Assembly (NCBI RefSeq): GCF_002860405.1
Contig: NZ_NMWV01000010.1
Coordinates: forward strand, 41,530-105,529
From: Bifidobacterium imperatoris
GTDB taxonomy: Bacteria > Actinomycetota > Actinomycetes > Actinomycetales > Bifidobacteriaceae
Direction: 5' to 3'
Length of the DNA stretch: 64,000 nt
Under the pieces are notes generated by a model. That model was not told the DNA's origin. It made no database searches and saw only the letters and a list, made by a program, of their open reading frames with translations. Positions 63,369 to 64,000 of this stretch are shown piece by piece; position 1 is the first letter of the stretch; each line of letters begins with the position of its first letter. The translations under genes and the position numbers were made by a program.

Positions 63369-64000
63369 TCAATCTTTGCGCTGGGCCGAGGCGAATTGAT
63401 GACGAATGGACTGCAGTGTTTTTAATCCGGCGTAGAACCCGCGGTGAATCGGTACGTCGCGGGCTGGGGCGACTGGTGTGGTTTCCTCGGTGAATTTGGT
63501 TTTGAATTCGTTCAGGCCTTTGAGCGAGGGAGCGAAATCGGAGCCGATGCCCATCAGGTCGTAGTCGGTGACGCCCTGCCCGCCGAGCATGCAGCATTCC
63601 GCGTACAGGAGGCGGTCGGTGACGTGCAGGCGCATGGCCGAGTCGCGCATCGCGGCGTAATAGCGCACGGCGCATGTATCGTTCACGGTGACGATGGACC
63701 ATGCGACCACGCGGCCGTCGATCCGCGCGGCGAACACGCGGCAGTGCTCCGGGCCCAACGCCTCGATCATGTCGAGGTAGTCCTTGAGCGGGGCCGGTTT
63801 GAACCCGTCCCGCTCGCCGGTCTCGAGCATCACGTCGTAGTATTCGGAGAAATCGGACATGGCGGGCCCGGTCTCGTCGGCCACGGATGCGGGGCATTCG
63901 CGCAGCGCCTTGCGCACGTCGCGCCGGCCGCGGCGCTTCATGCGCGACAGGATGGCCTCGTCGCCGCCGGTGACGTCGATGACCACCGTCCAGTCGTAGG
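63369..64000 (-). CDS. FemAB-family peptidoglycan bridge transferase-like (C-terminal part)
   Basis: About 210 residues are seen; the frame stays open to the right edge (YDWTVVIDVTGG), so the start is outside. The sequence ILSRMKRRGRRDVRKALRE corresponds to the K-x-K-x-R-x-N-I-R-K helix of Fem ligases, and the following GNAT-like domain (FSEYYDVMLETGERDGF, CRVFAARIDGRVVAWSIV, VTDYDLMGIGSDF) is typical of FemX/FemAB. The family adds amino acids from tRNA to the peptidoglycan bridge. The GC content here is far above that of smc, with runs such as cgccggccgcggcgc. Convergent with smc, 11 bases apart. Confidence 0.85.
   Translation of the reverse strand, partial: YDWTVVIDVTGGDEAILSRMKRRGRRDVRKALRECPASVADETGPAMSDFSEYYDVMLETGERDGFKPAPLKDYLDMIEALGPEHCRVFAARIDGRVVAWSIVTVNDTCAVRYYAAMRDSAMRLHVTDRLLYAECCMLGGQGVTDYDLMGIGSDFAPSLKGLNEFKTKFTEETTPVAPARDVPIHRGFYAGLKTLQSIRHQFASAQRKD

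Overview
The window looks like a chromosomal segment of a Bifidobacterium, probably of the B. longum / breve / pseudocatenulatum group. The reasons are moderate-to-high GC, AAGGAGG-type ribosome sites, an actinobacterial order of genes (lexA / LysM protein / nrdR; mraZ-rsmH-ftsL-ftsI-murF-mraY-murD-ftsW-murG-murC-ftsQ), ROK-regulated sugar kinases, a sortase-anchored glycan-degrading enzyme with an ABC importer, and a highly codon-biased L-lactate dehydrogenase. I found no insertion sequence, CRISPR array, rRNA or tRNA gene. The only RNA gene seen is a tmRNA (ssrA) on the minus strand.

Layout. 1-8.8 kb: a glycan-use locus with the end of a sugar-binding lipoprotein gene, two MalF/MalG-type permeases, an intracellular GH31 alpha-glycosidase, and a 1364-residue wall-anchored GH39-like glycosidase with LamG, Ig-like and CBM35-like modules. 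Together these suggest surface cleavage of a polysaccharide, import of an oligosaccharide and intracellular removal of an alpha-linked sugar. 8.8-15.6 kb: a DUF2252 kinase-like protein, a GlnA2-type glutamine synthetase, a DUF5067 membrane protein, an MFS exporter and a membrane-anchored lysozyme-like protein. 15.6-24.5 kb: hrpA, an RsmC-like methyltransferase, hflX, ldh behind a LacI-type operator, and a cation diffusion facilitator. 24.6-30.0 kb: lexA divergent from a LysM protein and nrdR across four SOS-box-like sites, then helD-serA on the minus strand.

30.3-44.4 kb: the division and cell-wall (dcw) cluster. It is preceded by four 10-bp-spaced TGGKG repeats that look like the MraZ operator. 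The position of murE is held by a MurE-like protein without a P-loop, and no ftsZ follows ftsQ. 44.4-44.8 kb: ssrA. 45-53.6 kb: hexose and amino-sugar use, with an FHS-family permease, PfkB fructokinase, two ROK repressors, a ROK glucokinase, nagB and nagA. 53.7-64 kb: a NUDIX hydrolase, Xaa-Pro aminopeptidase, an orphan AbiEi/DUF559-like gene beside a gene-poor stretch of about 1.1 kb, folC, smc, and part of a GC-rich FemAB-family gene that runs off the right edge.

Intergenic regions are rich in long, near-perfect hairpins. Many are bidirectional terminators between convergent genes. A few (15672-15758, 23364-23473, 52210-52285) are unusual in size or placement.
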